A DNA stretch of 64,000 nt from the NCBI GenBank assembly GCA_022822005.1, contig JAJECO010000053.1, positions 62,001 through 126,000 of the forward strand, read 5' to 3'. Both the position numbers and the translations under genes were made by a program. Below are positions 27,519 through 37,398 of the stretch, in pieces; position 1 is the first letter of the stretch; every line of letters begins with the position of its first letter. Source of the DNA: Candidatus Poribacteria bacterium. GTDB lineage: Bacteria; Poribacteria; WGA-4E; PCPOR2b. The notes under the pieces were generated by a model. That model saw only the letters and a list, made by a program, of their open reading frames with translations, was not told the origin of the DNA and did not search any database.

Positions 27519-30155
27519 TTAGGACTCATCAGCGACAGCGGCTTGCGCTGCAGCGAGTCGCGCAACCGGCACGCGGAACGGCGAACAGGAAACATAGTCC
27601 AAACCTGAGTCGTGGCAGAAGACAACGGAACTCGGCTCACCGCCATGTTCGCCGCAGATGCCGACTTTGAGGTCCGAGCGCGTTTCGCGTCCCTTGTTCG
27701 TGCCAATTTGTACCAGCTGACCGACACCGCCCTGATCCAGTACCTGGAACGGGTCATGCTCAAGAATACCGCCATCCACGTAATCACCCAGGAACTTGCC
27801 CGCATCGTCACGGCTCATCCCGAAAGTGGTCTGTGTGAGATCGTTCGTCCCGAAGGAGAAGAACTCCGCTTCCTGCGCGATTTCGTTCGCGGTGAGCGCG
27901 GCTCGCGGCAACTCGATCATCGTTCCGACGAGGTACTCGACCTCAGTCCCGGTCTCCTCGAATACCTTGTTCGCAGCATCGACCACTACCTCACGCTGCA
28001 ATGCCAGTTCTTGGACATGACCGACCAGCGGAATCATAATCTCGGGGATAGCCTTTACGCCACGCTTGGTAACTTCGACAGCCGCCTCAAAGATTGCCCG
28101 CGCCTGCATCTCCGTAATCTCCGGATAGATGATACCGAGACGACACCCACGATGTCCCAGCATCGGGTTAAACTCGTGCAACGCCTCCCGTTGCTGGTAC
28201 AATGTCTCAGCGGAAACACCGATCTTACCCGCCAGTTCCTGGACATCTTCATCCGTGTGGGGTAGGAACTCATGGAGCGGTGGATCAAGCGTCCGAATTG
28301 TGACAGGGTAGCCGTCCATCGCCTCGAAGATGCCGACGAAATCCTCACGCTGATACGGAAGTAACTTGTCGAGCGCTGCCTTACGTCCCGCTTCATCCTT
28401 AGCGAGGATCATCTCGCGGACAGCATCAATCCGCTCTCCCTCAAAGAACATGTGCTCGGTACGGCAAAGACCGATTCCCTCCGCGCCGAACCCTCTCGCA
28501 GTCCTGGAGTCACCCGGCGTGTCTGCATTCGTGCGCACGCCGAGTTTACGGAACTCATCCGCCCACTCCATGAGCACCCCAAAGTCGCCACTCAATTCAG
28601 GATCAATCAGCGTGACCGCCCCCTCAATCACCTCGCCAGTTGAACCGTTGAGCGTGATGTGGTCTCCCTCCGTCAGCCGAAGTTCCCCAGCCTGAAACTC
28701 CTTCGCTGCCTCGTTGACGGTGATGTCACTGCAGCCCGCAACACAGCATTTTCCCATACCCCGTGCGACAACAGCCGCGTGTGAGGTCATCCCGCCACGC
28801 GCCGTTAAAATGCCTTCTGCGGCGTGCATTCCGCCGATATCCTCCGGCGATGTTTCGGTGCGCACCAGAATTACCTTTTCGCCGGCAGCGACCAGTTCTT
28901 CCGCACGATCCGCTGTGAAGACCACTTTACCCACAGCAGCCCCGGGGGAGGCGGGTAGCCCCTTTGCAATCGGGTCAACTTGGACATCAGGATCAATCAT
29001 CGGGTGAAGAAGTTGCTCCAGATCATCCGGCGGGATACGGGTTAGGGCGGTCGCTTTGTCAATGAGCCCCTCGTCAACCATTTCAACGGCGGTGCGCACC
29101 GCAGCGGCGCCGGTTCGCTTGCCGTTACGGGTTTGGAGCATATAGAGGCGTCTATCCTGAATTGTGAATTCGACATCCTGCATATCGCGGTAATGCGACT
29201 CTAAGGTTTCCCCAATAGACGTCAACTGCTCATAGGCATCCGGCATGACCCCCTGAAGCTCATCGATGGGCTGTGGCGTACGGATTCCTGCAACAACATC
29301 CTCACCTTGCGCGTTCATGAGGAATTCGCCGTAAAAAGAGTTCTCGCCGGTCGAGGGATCTCGTGTGAACGCAACCCCCGTTCCCGACGTTTCGCCCATA
29401 TTTCCATAAACCATCGCTTGGACATTGACCGCCGTCCGTCCGAGTTCTTCAGAGATATTGTTCAATCGGCGGTAGATAAGCGCCCGATCATTGTTTGACG
29501 ATTCAAAAACAGCGTCCCTCGCCATGTCGAGCTGCCGACGTGGGTCATCGGGGAAATCCGCCCCTGTCTCCTCTTTGACGAGTGCCTTAAACTCGGAAAC
29601 CAGTTCCGCTAAATCACTCGCGTCTAAATCTGTATCAAGTTCGACACCTTTTGCGGCTTTTTTCGCTTCCAAGAGGTGCTCAAACGCATCGTGTTCAACG
29701 CCAAGGACCACATCTCCGAACATCTGCACAAATCGACGATAGGCATCATAGGCGAAACGTTCATTCCCCGACCTCGCGGCTAATCCTTTGACCGCATCGT
29801 CGTTCAAGCCGAGGTTGAGGATGGTGTCCATCATACCGGGCATCGACACTGCTGCTCCAGATCTGACAGAAACGAGCAGTGGATTCTCGGTATCCCCGAA
29901 CTGTGCATCCATCGCCCCTTCTAACTTTTGCAAATTTTCATCAATCTGTCCGTCAAGTCCATCTGGATATTGGTTACCGTTTTCGTGATATAACCTGCCA
30001 GTTTCCGTCGATATTGTGAAACCGGGTGGAACCGGGATACCCAAGCTGGTCATTTCAGCGAGGTTGGCGCCTTTACCGCCGAGCAGGCTTCTCATCTCAG
30101 CGCTGCCATCGGTCTGACCGGTCCCGAAAAAGTAAACGTATTTGTCTTGAGCCAT
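27519..30155 (-). CDS. ppdK: Pyruvate, phosphate dikinase
   Basis: A full-length 878-residue PPDK, which interconverts pyruvate, ATP and phosphate with PEP, AMP and diphosphate, in the cytoplasm. The N-terminal ATP-grasp domain begins [12 protein letters not shown] with [12 protein letters not shown]. The phosphohistidine domain has [16 protein letters not shown] with catalytic His near residue 455. The C-terminal PEP/pyruvate barrel has [10 protein letters not shown] and [12 protein letters not shown] strong AAGGAGG site fixes the ATG. It suggests gluconeogenic or PPi-based central metabolism. It stands alone on this strand. Confidence 0.96.
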   Translation of the reverse strand: MAQDKYVYFFGTGQTDGSAEMRSLLGGKGANLAEMTSLGIPVPPGFTISTETGRLYHENGNQYPDGLDGQIDENLQKLEGAMDAQFGDTENPLLVSVRSGAAVSMPGMMDTILNLGLNDDAVKGLAARSGNERFAYDAYRRFVQMFGDVVLGVEHDAFEHLLEAKKAAKGVELDTDLDASDLAELVSEFKALVKEETGADFPDDPRRQLDMARDAVFESSNNDRALIYRRLNNISEELGRTAVNVQAMVYGNMGETSGTGVAFTRDPSTGENSFYGEFLMNAQGEDVVAGIRTPQPIDELQGVMPDAYEQLTSIGETLESHYRDMQDVEFTIQDRRLYMLQTRNGKRTGAAAVRTAVEMVDEGLIDKATALTRIPPDDLEQLLHPMIDPDVQVDPIAKGLPASPGAAVGKVVFTADRAEELVAAGEKVILVRTETSPEDIGGMHAAEGILTARGGMTSHAAVVARGMGKCCVAGCSDITVNEAAKEFQAGELRLTEGDHITLNGSTGEVIEGAVTLIDPELSGDFGVLMEWADEFRKLGVRTNADTPGDSRTARGFGAEGIGLCRTEHMFFEGERIDAVREMILAKDEAGRKAALDKLLPYQREDFVGIFEAMDGYPVTIRTLDPPLHEFLPHTDEDVQELAGKIGVSAETLYQQREALHEFNPMLGHRGCRLGIIYPEITEMQARAIFEAAVEVTKRGVKAIPEIMIPLVGHVQELALQREVVVDAANKVFEETGTEVEYLVGTMIELPRAALTANEIAQEAEFFSFGTNDLTQTTFGMSRDDAGKFLGDYVDGGILEHDPFQVLDQGGVGQLVQIGTNKGRETRSDLKVGICGEHGGEPSSVVFCHDSGLDYVSCSPFRVPVARLAAAQAAVADES

Positions 30156-30602
30156 TAAAAACCTCCTTAAAAGAATAACGCGTAACGAGTTATACGTACG
30201 AGATTATCTCTACAACCATCATTACTTCGTCTTCAGGATTATCGTTTCCTCAATAACGTGAGTACGTAAGAAATTGAACAAAGAAAATCCCTCCACAAAG
30301 GGAGGGATACTTGTAAATGAACCTACTTGCACATCAGTTAGGCGGACCACTGCTGCGATACTGAAATGGCTAGTGCTCTGTCAAATAAATGCTAATGGTC
30401 CTGCTCGTTGTGAATTGACAAATCCACAACACCGCCGCAAGTCGGGCTTGGATATGGCTATCCAAGTCTCGGACTCTCCCCGATAAATCGGGACAGGCGG
30501 AACGGAGCCGAGCAGGGAGTAAATTATGATAAGTACGTTCATTGCGATGTCCGGTGCGGTTACAAATCGCACCTACCGGGCCTGGGGAACTCTGACAATG
30601 TG
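30156..30602. other. Intergenic region with repeats
   Basis: No gene. It holds a minus-strand terminator (30281-30308), a short GAATTGACAAATCCAC repeat also seen near 48778, a CCCCGATAAATCGGGG hairpin and a worn GTGCGGTTACAAATCGCAC palindrome near 30556. Confidence 0.6.
30281..30308 (-). terminator. Probable Rho-independent terminator
   Basis: On the minus strand an 8-bp stem (ATCCCTCC with GGAGGGAT), loop of six, then TTTTCTT. It lies downstream of the cytochrome-like lipoprotein genes and upstream of ppdK. Confidence 0.55.
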
Positions 30603-31082
30603 CTAGTTATTCTCGGCGCCCTCATTTATCCAATCGATGATACTTTGAATTTGAGCTGCCTCTAAAGGTTCGCTTGGAGGAGGGGGCATCCTGCCTTGAA
30701 CAATCTGTTCGACTATTCCGCTCTCTCTCGCATTGCCTGCAATGACAACAGCCCCATCGTCCCCTCCCGCACTGATGGTGTCATACGTGCGGAGATCAAC
30801 GCCGTGCGGTCCCCCAGCAACATGGCAACCCGGGATAGCACATCGGTTTGTCAGGACAGGCGAAATATCGGCACTAAAAGAGGGGCTCGGTCTACCAGCT
30901 GCCACTGGGTTGTCAAATGCCAAACCAAGATTACTCACAGCATCATTAAAATCATCGCCTTCATCACCGTGCACATGGTCATGGCCATGACCATCGTCTG
31001 TTGTTACGTCATCACCGCCACATCCAAACATCAACCCAGCGACAAGTAGTAGCACAATTCCTATTTTTATTCTATACACCAA
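30603..31082 (-). CDS. Cytochrome c-like lipoprotein with CX4CH motif and His-rich linker
   Basis: A 159-residue predicted lipoprotein (lipobox MFGC, Cys21). A linker rich in His and Asp (DDGHGHDHVHGDEGDD) may bind metal. The rest is a cytochrome-like domain: ADISPVLTNRCAIPGCH, then GRMPPPPSEPLEAAQIQ and a final IIDWINEG helix. The heme motif is C-x4-CH rather than CxxCH, as in a known cytochrome subgroup with SGCH-type motifs. A close paralogue lies upstream on the same strand, separated by a MITE-like element. Likely a membrane-bound electron carrier. Confidence 0.75.
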   Translation of the reverse strand: MVYRIKIGIVLLLVAGLMFGCGGDDVTTDDGHGHDHVHGDEGDDFNDAVSNLGLAFDNPVAAGRPSPSFSADISPVLTNRCAIPGCHVAGGPHGVDLRTYDTISAGGDDGAVVIAGNARESGIVEQIVQGRMPPPPSEPLEAAQIQSIIDWINEGAENN

Positions 31083-31347
31083 TCATTCCCTCCAGTTGGA
31101 TTCCTCAAATTTTACCTGTAAAGGCTGCGTAGAAAGGAAACATTCTTGATAAGTTAGGAATTACGCACTTGAACACTCAAAACTTTGTAGTTCAGCGATT
31201 CATCACCGTAGGGCACCATTTCCAACGCCCGATGAATTGGGCAATTACAGTAAGGTCTTAGGTTTGTAGTAGTCCCGATAAATCGGGACGTCCGGACGCG
31301 CAATTCATTGTGCTACTACAAACTGAACTGCGTAACTCCTATAAGTT
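31083..31347. other. Gap between the two cytochrome-like genes
   Basis: No gene. Nearly all of it is the family-1 element at 31156-31340 and its target duplication. The upstream paralogue's stop overlaps the right-hand duplication region. Confidence 0.6.
31156..31340. mobile_element. Family-1 MITE-like element, copy D
   Basis: Ends AGGAATTACGCA and TGCGTAACTCCT. Exact 7-bp direct repeats ATAAGTT flank it (31149-31155 and 31341-31347). Inside are CGCCCGATGAATTGGGC and a TTTGTAGTAG/CTACTACAAA palindrome carrying a CCCGATAAATCGGG insert. It splits two paralogous genes. Confidence 0.88.
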
Positions 31348-31761
31348 TTAATTATTCTTGGCACCCTCATTGATCCAATCGATGATAAGTTGGATCTGGG
31401 CTGCATCCAAAGGTTGCCCTTCAGGAGGCATTTTGCCCTCTGCAATCTCTTCGACTATTTCGCTCTCCCTTGCATTGCCTGTAATAACGATAGCGCCTTC
31501 ATCCCCACCCTGCATGAGCGTGTCATACGTGCGGAGGTCAATATCGTGCGGCCCATCAACGACATGGCACTCTGCAATGGCACATCGTTTTGTCAGGATA
31601 GGGGCGATATCAGCACTAAAAGAAGGACTCGGTCTACCAGCATCCGCGGGATTGTCAAAAACCAGACCGAGATCCTGAATAGCACTTCCACATCCAAATA
31701 GCCAAAACATCAGTCCAGTGGCGAGCACCAAGACGATTCCTATTTTTATTTTATACATCAA
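31348..31761 (-). CDS. Cytochrome c-like lipoprotein with CX4CH motif
   Basis: A 137-residue predicted lipoprotein (lipobox LFGC), closely related to the 30603-31082 protein along the whole length but without its His-rich linker. The heme-type motif is RCAIAECHV (C-x4-CH). It shares ADIAPILTKRC, GKMPPEGQPLDAAQIQ and IIDWINEG. The two genes arose by tandem duplication. Probably exported and anchored in a membrane. The sodC gene is upstream on the same strand, which hints at a redox role, but this is inference. Confidence 0.75.
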   Translation of the reverse strand: MMYKIKIGIVLVLATGLMFWLFGCGSAIQDLGLVFDNPADAGRPSPSFSADIAPILTKRCAIAECHVVDGPHDIDLRTYDTLMQGGDEGAIVITGNARESEIVEEIAEGKMPPEGQPLDAAQIQLIIDWINEGAKNN

Positions 31762-31871
31762 TCATTCCCTCCGGCTGGTTGCTCCACATGCCGCTCGTCA
31801 AAAGCGGTATTGAGGACGCTCGGTGCAGACGCGCTGGAGCCTGTCCCGATTCAAAAATGTAATCGTCGGGA

Positions 31872-32444
31872 CTAATCTAATAATACAATTACCCCGCAGC
31901 CGATGCGTGCGCCAGCATTACCCGAAGGCTGCGAAATAAAATCGTCGGCATCTGCATGGACAATCATGCCTTTGCCAACAACATCTAGGATGGAGCCGGT
32001 GCCCATTTCCCAAAGGTCTGTCGTCAACTCAATTTTACCTGTGCCATCCTCACCGACATTTATATTGCCAATGTCTCCGAGGTGGAATTCACCTTCTCCC
32101 CATTTTCCGTGAGCAACGTTGGTGGGATTCCAATGGCCTCCGGCGGATGTGCCGTCGGGTGCACTACAATCGCCATACTCATGAATATGCACGCCGTGAA
32201 GCCCCGGAGATACGTTCTGAATCTCAACAACGAGCGTGATTGTATCACCGCTCTGTGTAAAAATTGCTGTTCCGGTCAGGTTACTTCCGCTCGCCGGACC
32301 GAGGACTGCAATCGCTTGTTGTGATGGTATCGGAGGGATTACTATCTCCTGTGCTATATCGCAACCCATCCAAGCAACAGAAACACAAACTAACAATAGT
32401 AACCATATCGCCTTTATACCAAAAGCAGCTAAACGCTTGTTCAT
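31872..32444 (-). CDS. sodC: Copper/zinc superoxide dismutase, lipoprotein form
   Basis: A 190-residue Cu/Zn SOD, converting superoxide to oxygen and hydrogen peroxide outside the cytoplasm. Copper ligands appear in GVHIHEYGDC and the later IVHADADDF; zinc ligands and the bridging His in SAGGHWNP and GEFHLGD. The signal sequence ends in lipobox WMGC. The frame is open to 32507, but the ATG at 32444 has a GGAGGATTT site and opens with the signal peptide. It would protect the envelope from superoxide and indicates an aerobic life. Confidence 0.9.
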   Translation of the reverse strand: MNKRLAAFGIKAIWLLLLVCVSVAWMGCDIAQEIVIPPIPSQQAIAVLGPASGSNLTGTAIFTQSGDTITLVVEIQNVSPGLHGVHIHEYGDCSAPDGTSAGGHWNPTNVAHGKWGEGEFHLGDIGNINVGEDGTGKIELTTDLWEMGTGSILDVVGKGMIVHADADDFISQPSGNAGARIGCGVIVLLD

Positions 32445-32594
32445 CTTTAAATCCTCCATAGTTAAGAGATTATTTTTAAAGTAGGTGAAACAGTCATCTT
32501 TCGCCATTTTAGGGGCAAAATTAACCGATTTTGAGGGTATTTACCCGTAAAATGACAATTTTCAGAAATTAATTTCGATTCATCGGGACAGGCT

Positions 32595-33953
32595 CTAAAT
32601 TGAATAGATCATTCGGCTGGCTTCTTCATATTCGGCTTGCAGGGGATCCGTGGAGAGGAAGAGTTTTTGGTAGGGTTCGTAAAGTTGGATATAACTCCAA
32701 TTAACACCGCACAGAATCTTTCGTTCATTCGCCAGCTTCACAAAACGGCCACGAAATTTCGCTCGCGTAGTCTCCGGTGGGTGATGCATCGCATGTTCAA
32801 CCTCACTATCGCTGACAATTCGTTCAACGCGTCCATCTTTTTCGAGCTTGTAGTACAATCCAAGCTCGGGCCGAATATTGTGGTACTGTAGATCCAGCAT
32901 CAGCACTTTGGCGGAATTCCATTTGAGTTGCCGGCTTTCCACATAGGTTTCAATCAATTTTTTCTTGATAACCCAATCAAGTTCTCGATCAAGCTGCATC
33001 GGATCGGTTTCCAAACAGGTCAACACATATTCCCATCGCGCCATAATCTGATCGGTGACCGGATCCGATTCCACCTGCTCAAAATACTGCTTGGCGCATT
33101 CGAGGTATTCCCACTGCATCTCAACCCCTGAAAGCCGTTTGCCGTTTTCCAACTCAATTTTGCGGGTGCAGGTAATATCTTCGGAGATCTGCTGAATCGC
33201 GCGGACGGAATCACGCAACGCGAGGCGCTGCTTGATGAAGTTGTCTTCGATCATCCGCAAAACGATTGCTGTCGTACCGATCTTGAGGTAGGTGGCAAAC
33301 TCCGACATATTGGAGTCACCGACGATCACGTGTAGCCGACGATATTTCTCTCGGTCCGCATGCGGCTCATCACGCGTGTTGATGATGCCCCGCGCGGTCG
33401 TCGTTGCAATTGAGATCTCTTCACGGATATGTTGTGCGCGTTGGGAGATTGCGTAGGAGCCACGGTTGGTGGATTTGACTTTCCCCGCCCCGGCAAAGAC
33501 TTGGCGCGTTACAAAGAAGGGAATGAGTTGCGCAGCGAGTTGCCGAAAACTCACACGGCGATCCATCAGGTAGTTCTCATGGCATCCATAGGTGTTGCCG
33601 GGCGTATCGGTATTATTCTTGAAAACCGAAATCCGCCCAAGAAACCCATCGGCTTGCATTTTCCGCTCTGCCGCAACAGATAGCCGCTCGATAATTCGTT
33701 CACCAGCCTTATCGTGGCTCACAAGGTCGGCTACGTTGTCGCATTCGGGGGTTGCATATTCGGGGTGGCAACCGATGTCCTGATAGAATCGAGCACCGTT
33801 CTCGAGGAAAACATCTGGATACATCCGCCCAGAAATGATTTCCCGAAACAGATACATCACCGCATTTTGGATCGATAACGCTTTGCCGCCGCGCCGATCC
33901 GACGTGCAGATGATCCCATACTCGTTTTCCAGACCATAAATCCTTCGGTTCAT
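32595..33953 (-). CDS. pafA: Pup--protein ligase PafA
   Basis: A 452-residue glutamine-synthetase-like ligase that joins the C-terminal glutamate of Pup to lysines of target proteins using ATP. Matches to the mycobacterial enzyme run end to end: RIYGLENEYGI, HPEYATPECD, FKNNTDTPGNTYGCHENYL, IINTRDEPHAD and RLHVIVGDSNMSE. The length equals that of the M. tuberculosis protein as I recall it. Its ATG overlaps the prcA stop by four bases (ATGA), so the two are translationally coupled. It is last in the operon. Confidence 0.96.
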   Translation of the reverse strand: MNRRIYGLENEYGIICTSDRRGGKALSIQNAVMYLFREIISGRMYPDVFLENGARFYQDIGCHPEYATPECDNVADLVSHDKAGERIIERLSVAAERKMQADGFLGRISVFKNNTDTPGNTYGCHENYLMDRRVSFRQLAAQLIPFFVTRQVFAGAGKVKSTNRGSYAISQRAQHIREEISIATTTARGIINTRDEPHADREKYRRLHVIVGDSNMSEFATYLKIGTTAIVLRMIEDNFIKQRLALRDSVRAIQQISEDITCTRKIELENGKRLSGVEMQWEYLECAKQYFEQVESDPVTDQIMARWEYVLTCLETDPMQLDRELDWVIKKKLIETYVESRQLKWNSAKVLMLDLQYHNIRPELGLYYKLEKDGRVERIVSDSEVEHAMHHPPETTRAKFRGRFVKLANERKILCGVNWSYIQLYEPYQKLFLSTDPLQAEYEEASRMIYSI

Positions 33954-34660
33954 GCGCTCAAAATCTCACTCAGTTCATCGGGAAGCAAACGTTTAAATTT
34001 CCGCCGATTTAGAGTTTCGTCAAGTACAGCTGCTTCGATTGTCTCAGCCGTCACTTGGTACCGCTCCGCCTCGTCGACCTCTGCTTCGATCGTTTCAAAG
34101 GTCCTTGCCGCAAGCCTCACAGCACCATTCAGATCTAAGCCACCGCTATATTCATCTTCGAGGATACCGGAGATTTCATCTGCCCGCCCACCTATAACGG
34201 TATATTCATTGTCTTCCCAGAACGTCCCATCAAAAGACAGATGATAGATCCTGTTGCTCGATGAAGAATCTTCACGGATTTCGCACAGGAGAAGTTCTAC
34301 CTCAAGCGGTTTCGCATCAGACTGTCGATATATTGCACCGATCTGCTGTGAATACTGATTTGCCAGCCATCGCGCCGTAACATCTTCACGGTTGAAGGTA
34401 AACCCTTTGATTTCGGCACCCTGAATCCCAGCGTATCGTAAGGCTTCGTAGTCGGGGTAAAGCCCGGTCGCTGCAAGTGCGATCCGATCATAAATTTCCG
34501 AAATCTTGAAAACCGTCGCCAACGGATTTTCTGCAACCATCAGAATACCGTCGCAATACTCTAAAACAATAACCTCTTTGGCTTTCTCGATCCCCTTCCG
34601 AGCAAAATCCTCCTTTTCCTGCATGATTTGCTCGGGCGACACGTAATACGGTGCGGGCAT
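33950..34660 (-). CDS. prcA: Proteasome subunit alpha
   Basis: A 236-residue alpha subunit of the bacterial 20S proteasome, forming the outer gated rings. The start MPAPYYVSPEQIMQEKEDFARKGIEKAK matches the H0 helix of bacterial PrcA. It lacks a catalytic threonine, as expected. A GGAGGGG site precedes the ATG. It follows prcB after a 139-base gap with no gene and overlaps pafA. The C-terminus (LLPDELSEILSA) differs from the actinobacterial tail, where HbYX-independent docking occurs. Confidence 0.93.
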   Translation of the reverse strand: MPAPYYVSPEQIMQEKEDFARKGIEKAKEVIVLEYCDGILMVAENPLATVFKISEIYDRIALAATGLYPDYEALRYAGIQGAEIKGFTFNREDVTARWLANQYSQQIGAIYRQSDAKPLEVELLLCEIREDSSSSNRIYHLSFDGTFWEDNEYTVIGGRADEISGILEDEYSGGLDLNGAVRLAARTFETIEAEVDEAERYQVTAETIEAAVLDETLNRRKFKRLLPDELSEILSA

Positions 34661-34799
34661 CTACCCCTCCCTCAAATAGCAGGTGTCGATTATCAGTAGT
34701 CCTCAATGCGGCTGAGCCACGATAGACACACCCTGATTTTCTCGCTGGTTTTGCCAATCCAGCGGACACCCTTGTGGCAAACTGATTGCCAATCCTGAA

Positions 34800-35687
34800 T
34801 TATCCATTGCGGAGTCTGTCGAGTAGCTCCGTATAGAGTTCCTTAACCTCTGAATCCGGTATATCTGAGATTCCCGTGGAGTCAATGATCTTGATTGTTG
34901 GGAAAATCTCTCGAATAAAATCGGGACCGCCTGTCGCTACATCTTCATCAGCGGCATCCCAGAGTGCCTCAGCGACTATCTGCAGGGCACCATCGCGGGA
35001 CATATCGGAGCTATACAGCTTTTTCAGCGTTGCTTGCGCATCCTTGCCACCGGATCCGGTCGCATAGTATTCGCTCTCTTCGTATTGCCCCCCTATCGCA
35101 TCGTATTTGAAGATCTTTCCCTCTTTCCGTTTGAGGTCATACCCTGCGAAGATCGGTACGACTACCAATCCCTGCATCGCCATAGGTAAGTTGGACTTGA
35201 CCATATTTGACAATGAATTGGCTTTGCCCTCAAAACTTAGCTGTGAGCCCTCTATCTTTTCATAGAACTCCACCTGGACTTGAAAGAGCTTCGCCATTTC
35301 CATCGCTGGCCCGGCGACGCCTGCAATAGCGATCGCCGAATAACTATCCACCTCATAGACCTTCCGGATACGCCGCTCCCCCACCTGAAACCCCGCCGTT
35401 GCCTGACGGTCTCCTGCGATGATAACCCCCTCGTTATAAACGACAGCCAATATAGTTGTCCCTTCAAGCAGGTTATCGTAAAGATCCATCAAACTGGTAG
35501 CTGGCACATGCTGTCCTTTCAGTTCCGCGTAGCGGAATGCCCGAAAATCGGCACTTACAGCGGGTGAGTCTGGCAGGGACGTTATGCCGAACGCCCCTGT
35601 ACCAAACTTTGATAGAAGCTCCGGGCGTTCCCTTTGCAAAAGCTCAAGGAAATCGGAGGTTCTATGGTCGGAGCCACTAAAGACCAC
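34800..35687 (-). CDS. prcB: Proteasome subunit beta
   Basis: A 295-residue catalytic beta subunit with a propeptide of about 76 residues. The expected self-cleavage site is LLEG|TTILAVVY, making Thr77 the N-terminal nucleophile. Lys33-type and Asp17-type residues lie in GDRQATAG and the following strand. The start is GTG at 35687, one base overlapping the pup stop (TAGTG), with GGAGGGGAG as ribosome site inside the end of pup. This coupling implies fixed expression of substrate tag and protease. Confidence 0.95.
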   Translation of the reverse strand: MVFSGSDHRTSDFLELLQRERPELLSKFGTGAFGITSLPDSPAVSADFRAFRYAELKGQHVPATSLMDLYDNLLEGTTILAVVYNEGVIIAGDRQATAGFQVGERRIRKVYEVDSYSAIAIAGVAGPAMEMAKLFQVQVEFYEKIEGSQLSFEGKANSLSNMVKSNLPMAMQGLVVVPIFAGYDLKRKEGKIFKYDAIGGQYEESEYYATGSGGKDAQATLKKLYSSDMSRDGALQIVAEALWDAADEDVATGGPDFIREIFPTIKIIDSTGISDIPDSEVKELYTELLDRLRNG

Positions 35688-35884
35688 TACTCCCCTCCTC
35701 GCTGAATGTAATTCTCGACAAATTCTTCTGAATCCTCTTCCAAGATTTCGTCGATTTCATCAAGGATTTGATCGAGGTCTTCTTTAATCTCTTCGCCTTG
35801 CTCTACGACTTCTTGATCCGGCTGAACTTCCTCAGTTTCCTGAGTCCGTTTGTCTTTTTGATCCTGTTGTTTTTCGGCTGGCAT
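35687..35884 (-). CDS. pup: Prokaryotic ubiquitin-like protein Pup
   Basis: A 65-residue, highly acidic, disordered-helical protein ending in Gly-Gly-Glu. Pup is joined through this terminal Glu to lysines of proteins sent to the proteasome. Because the codon is already Glu, Dop need not deamidate it first, unlike mycobacterial Pup, which ends in Gln. The C-terminal helix (EEDSEEFVENYIQRGGE) would bind the ARC/Mpa coiled coil. GGAGGAAAG precedes the ATG. It lies between dop and prcB, as in Actinobacteria. Confidence 0.95.
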   Translation of the reverse strand: MPAEKQQDQKDKRTQETEEVQPDQEVVEQGEEIKEDLDQILDEIDEILEEDSEEFVENYIQRGGE

Positions 35885-35899
35885 GTTGCTTTCCTCCTT

Positions 35900-37390
35900 C
35901 TAATCGTTGGATGTCAGAACGGCTTGCACCAGTTCTGCAGCCGTGCAGTCTCGCAATAGATCGCCCGTCATCTCCTGTGTTCCGAAGTGCGGCCGATCCA
36001 TCAAGATTTTATCTAGAGAAGAATCGTCAGTACAAAAAATCATTGAATTCCAGCTTGCGCTGTGAATTTCGTTGGGGAATTTTTGTAAACACATGCCGCG
36101 AAAATAGGCACGTGTATCAACAGGTGGATTGTTAATCGCTTGAACAATCTCCTCATGTTTGAGGAGTCGTTCAACACGTCCATTTTTCAGCAACCTCGCA
36201 TACAACCCCTTATTCGGGCGGATGTCATGATATTGCAAGTCTAACATCCGAATTTGGTGATCCGAATGGGTTAAATTGTGGCGTCGCAGGTACGCATCAA
36301 TCAGTCGCTTTTTAATCACCCAATCGAGATGCCGATCTAAACTCATCGGATCCTCGTCGAGACGGTCGAGAACAAATTCCCACGTCTTCATCACGTCGCT
36401 CACGACATCAGACATATCCGCTGTAGAGATATGTTTGTGCGCCAACTCAAGATATGCGCGCTGAACCTCAATCGGCGTCCATTCCCGACCATCTTCCAAA
36501 GCTAAAGGCTCTTTGCAAGACAGATCGCGTGATACGGTCTTGATCGCCAAAACAGGGTCAGAGAGCCTGAACTCATCTCCGACAACATCCTGTTCGATAA
36601 GCTGTAGTACAATTGCCGTAATTCCCACCTTCAAATAGATGGAAAACTCCGACATATTGGAATCGCCGACAATCACGTGCAGGCGACGGTATAACGCCTC
36701 ATCGGCGTGCGGCTCGTCCCGCGTATTGATAATCGGACGCGCCACCATTGTGCTCAGACCAACTTCAGTCTCGAAAAAATCGGCACGCTGTGAGATTTGA
36801 TAATCCGTTTCCGATGCGCCATTTTCAGCGCCGATTTTACCACTCCCTGTGATGGGCTGCCGCGTCACCAGGAAAGGCGTTAGTCCATCGACGATATCTT
36901 GGAACGGAACATTCCGAGACATTAGATAATTTTCGTGAGCGCCGTAGCTGTGTCCCTTATAATCACTGTTGTTCTTATAAATAATAATCTCTTGATTCGT
37001 AGGCAACAGCTCTTGGGCAGCCAGACGGCTCAAATCTAATATCAGGTCCCCCGCCTTCTCATATTTGACCAAATCGCGCGCATTGGTGCATTCCGGGGTG
37101 CAATACTCTGGGTGCGCGTGATCGACATAATACCGGCCACCATTGGCGAGAACATCATTGATGAGACTATTATTTTCTTGATCTGGGATGTCAGTTTCCC
37201 CTTCAGAAACGAACCCCCTCGCGTCCATCAATGGACTTTCCTGATCATAGTCCCAAGTGATCCCCTTGATCCCACGGTCTTTATAGATATTGACGACAAG
37301 TGTTGAGGCCGCAACCGGATCCGGATCTCGCGCATTTTTGACCGAAATGCCATATTCGGTTTCGGTCCCCATAATCGTTGGTACGGTCAT
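35900..37390 (-). CDS. dop: Pup deamidase/depupylase Dop
   Basis: A 496-residue paralogue of PafA. It opens MGTETEYGISV and has the longer loop typical of Dop (RGFVSEGETDIPDQENN), followed by HPEYCTPECTNARD, YKNNSDYKGHSYGAHENYL and IINTRDEPHAD. Dop removes Pup from proteins and, where Pup ends in Gln, deamidates it. Since Pup here ends in Glu, depupylation should be its main job. The arc stop is 8 bases upstream; pup starts 15 bases downstream. Confidence 0.94.
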   Translation of the reverse strand: MTVPTIMGTETEYGISVKNARDPDPVAASTLVVNIYKDRGIKGITWDYDQESPLMDARGFVSEGETDIPDQENNSLINDVLANGGRYYVDHAHPEYCTPECTNARDLVKYEKAGDLILDLSRLAAQELLPTNQEIIIYKNNSDYKGHSYGAHENYLMSRNVPFQDIVDGLTPFLVTRQPITGSGKIGAENGASETDYQISQRADFFETEVGLSTMVARPIINTRDEPHADEALYRRLHVIVGDSNMSEFSIYLKVGITAIVLQLIEQDVVGDEFRLSDPVLAIKTVSRDLSCKEPLALEDGREWTPIEVQRAYLELAHKHISTADMSDVVSDVMKTWEFVLDRLDEDPMSLDRHLDWVIKKRLIDAYLRRHNLTHSDHQIRMLDLQYHDIRPNKGLYARLLKNGRVERLLKHEEIVQAINNPPVDTRAYFRGMCLQKFPNEIHSASWNSMIFCTDDSSLDKILMDRPHFGTQEMTGDLLRDCTAAELVQAVLTSND

Positions 37391-37398
37391 AATCTGCC

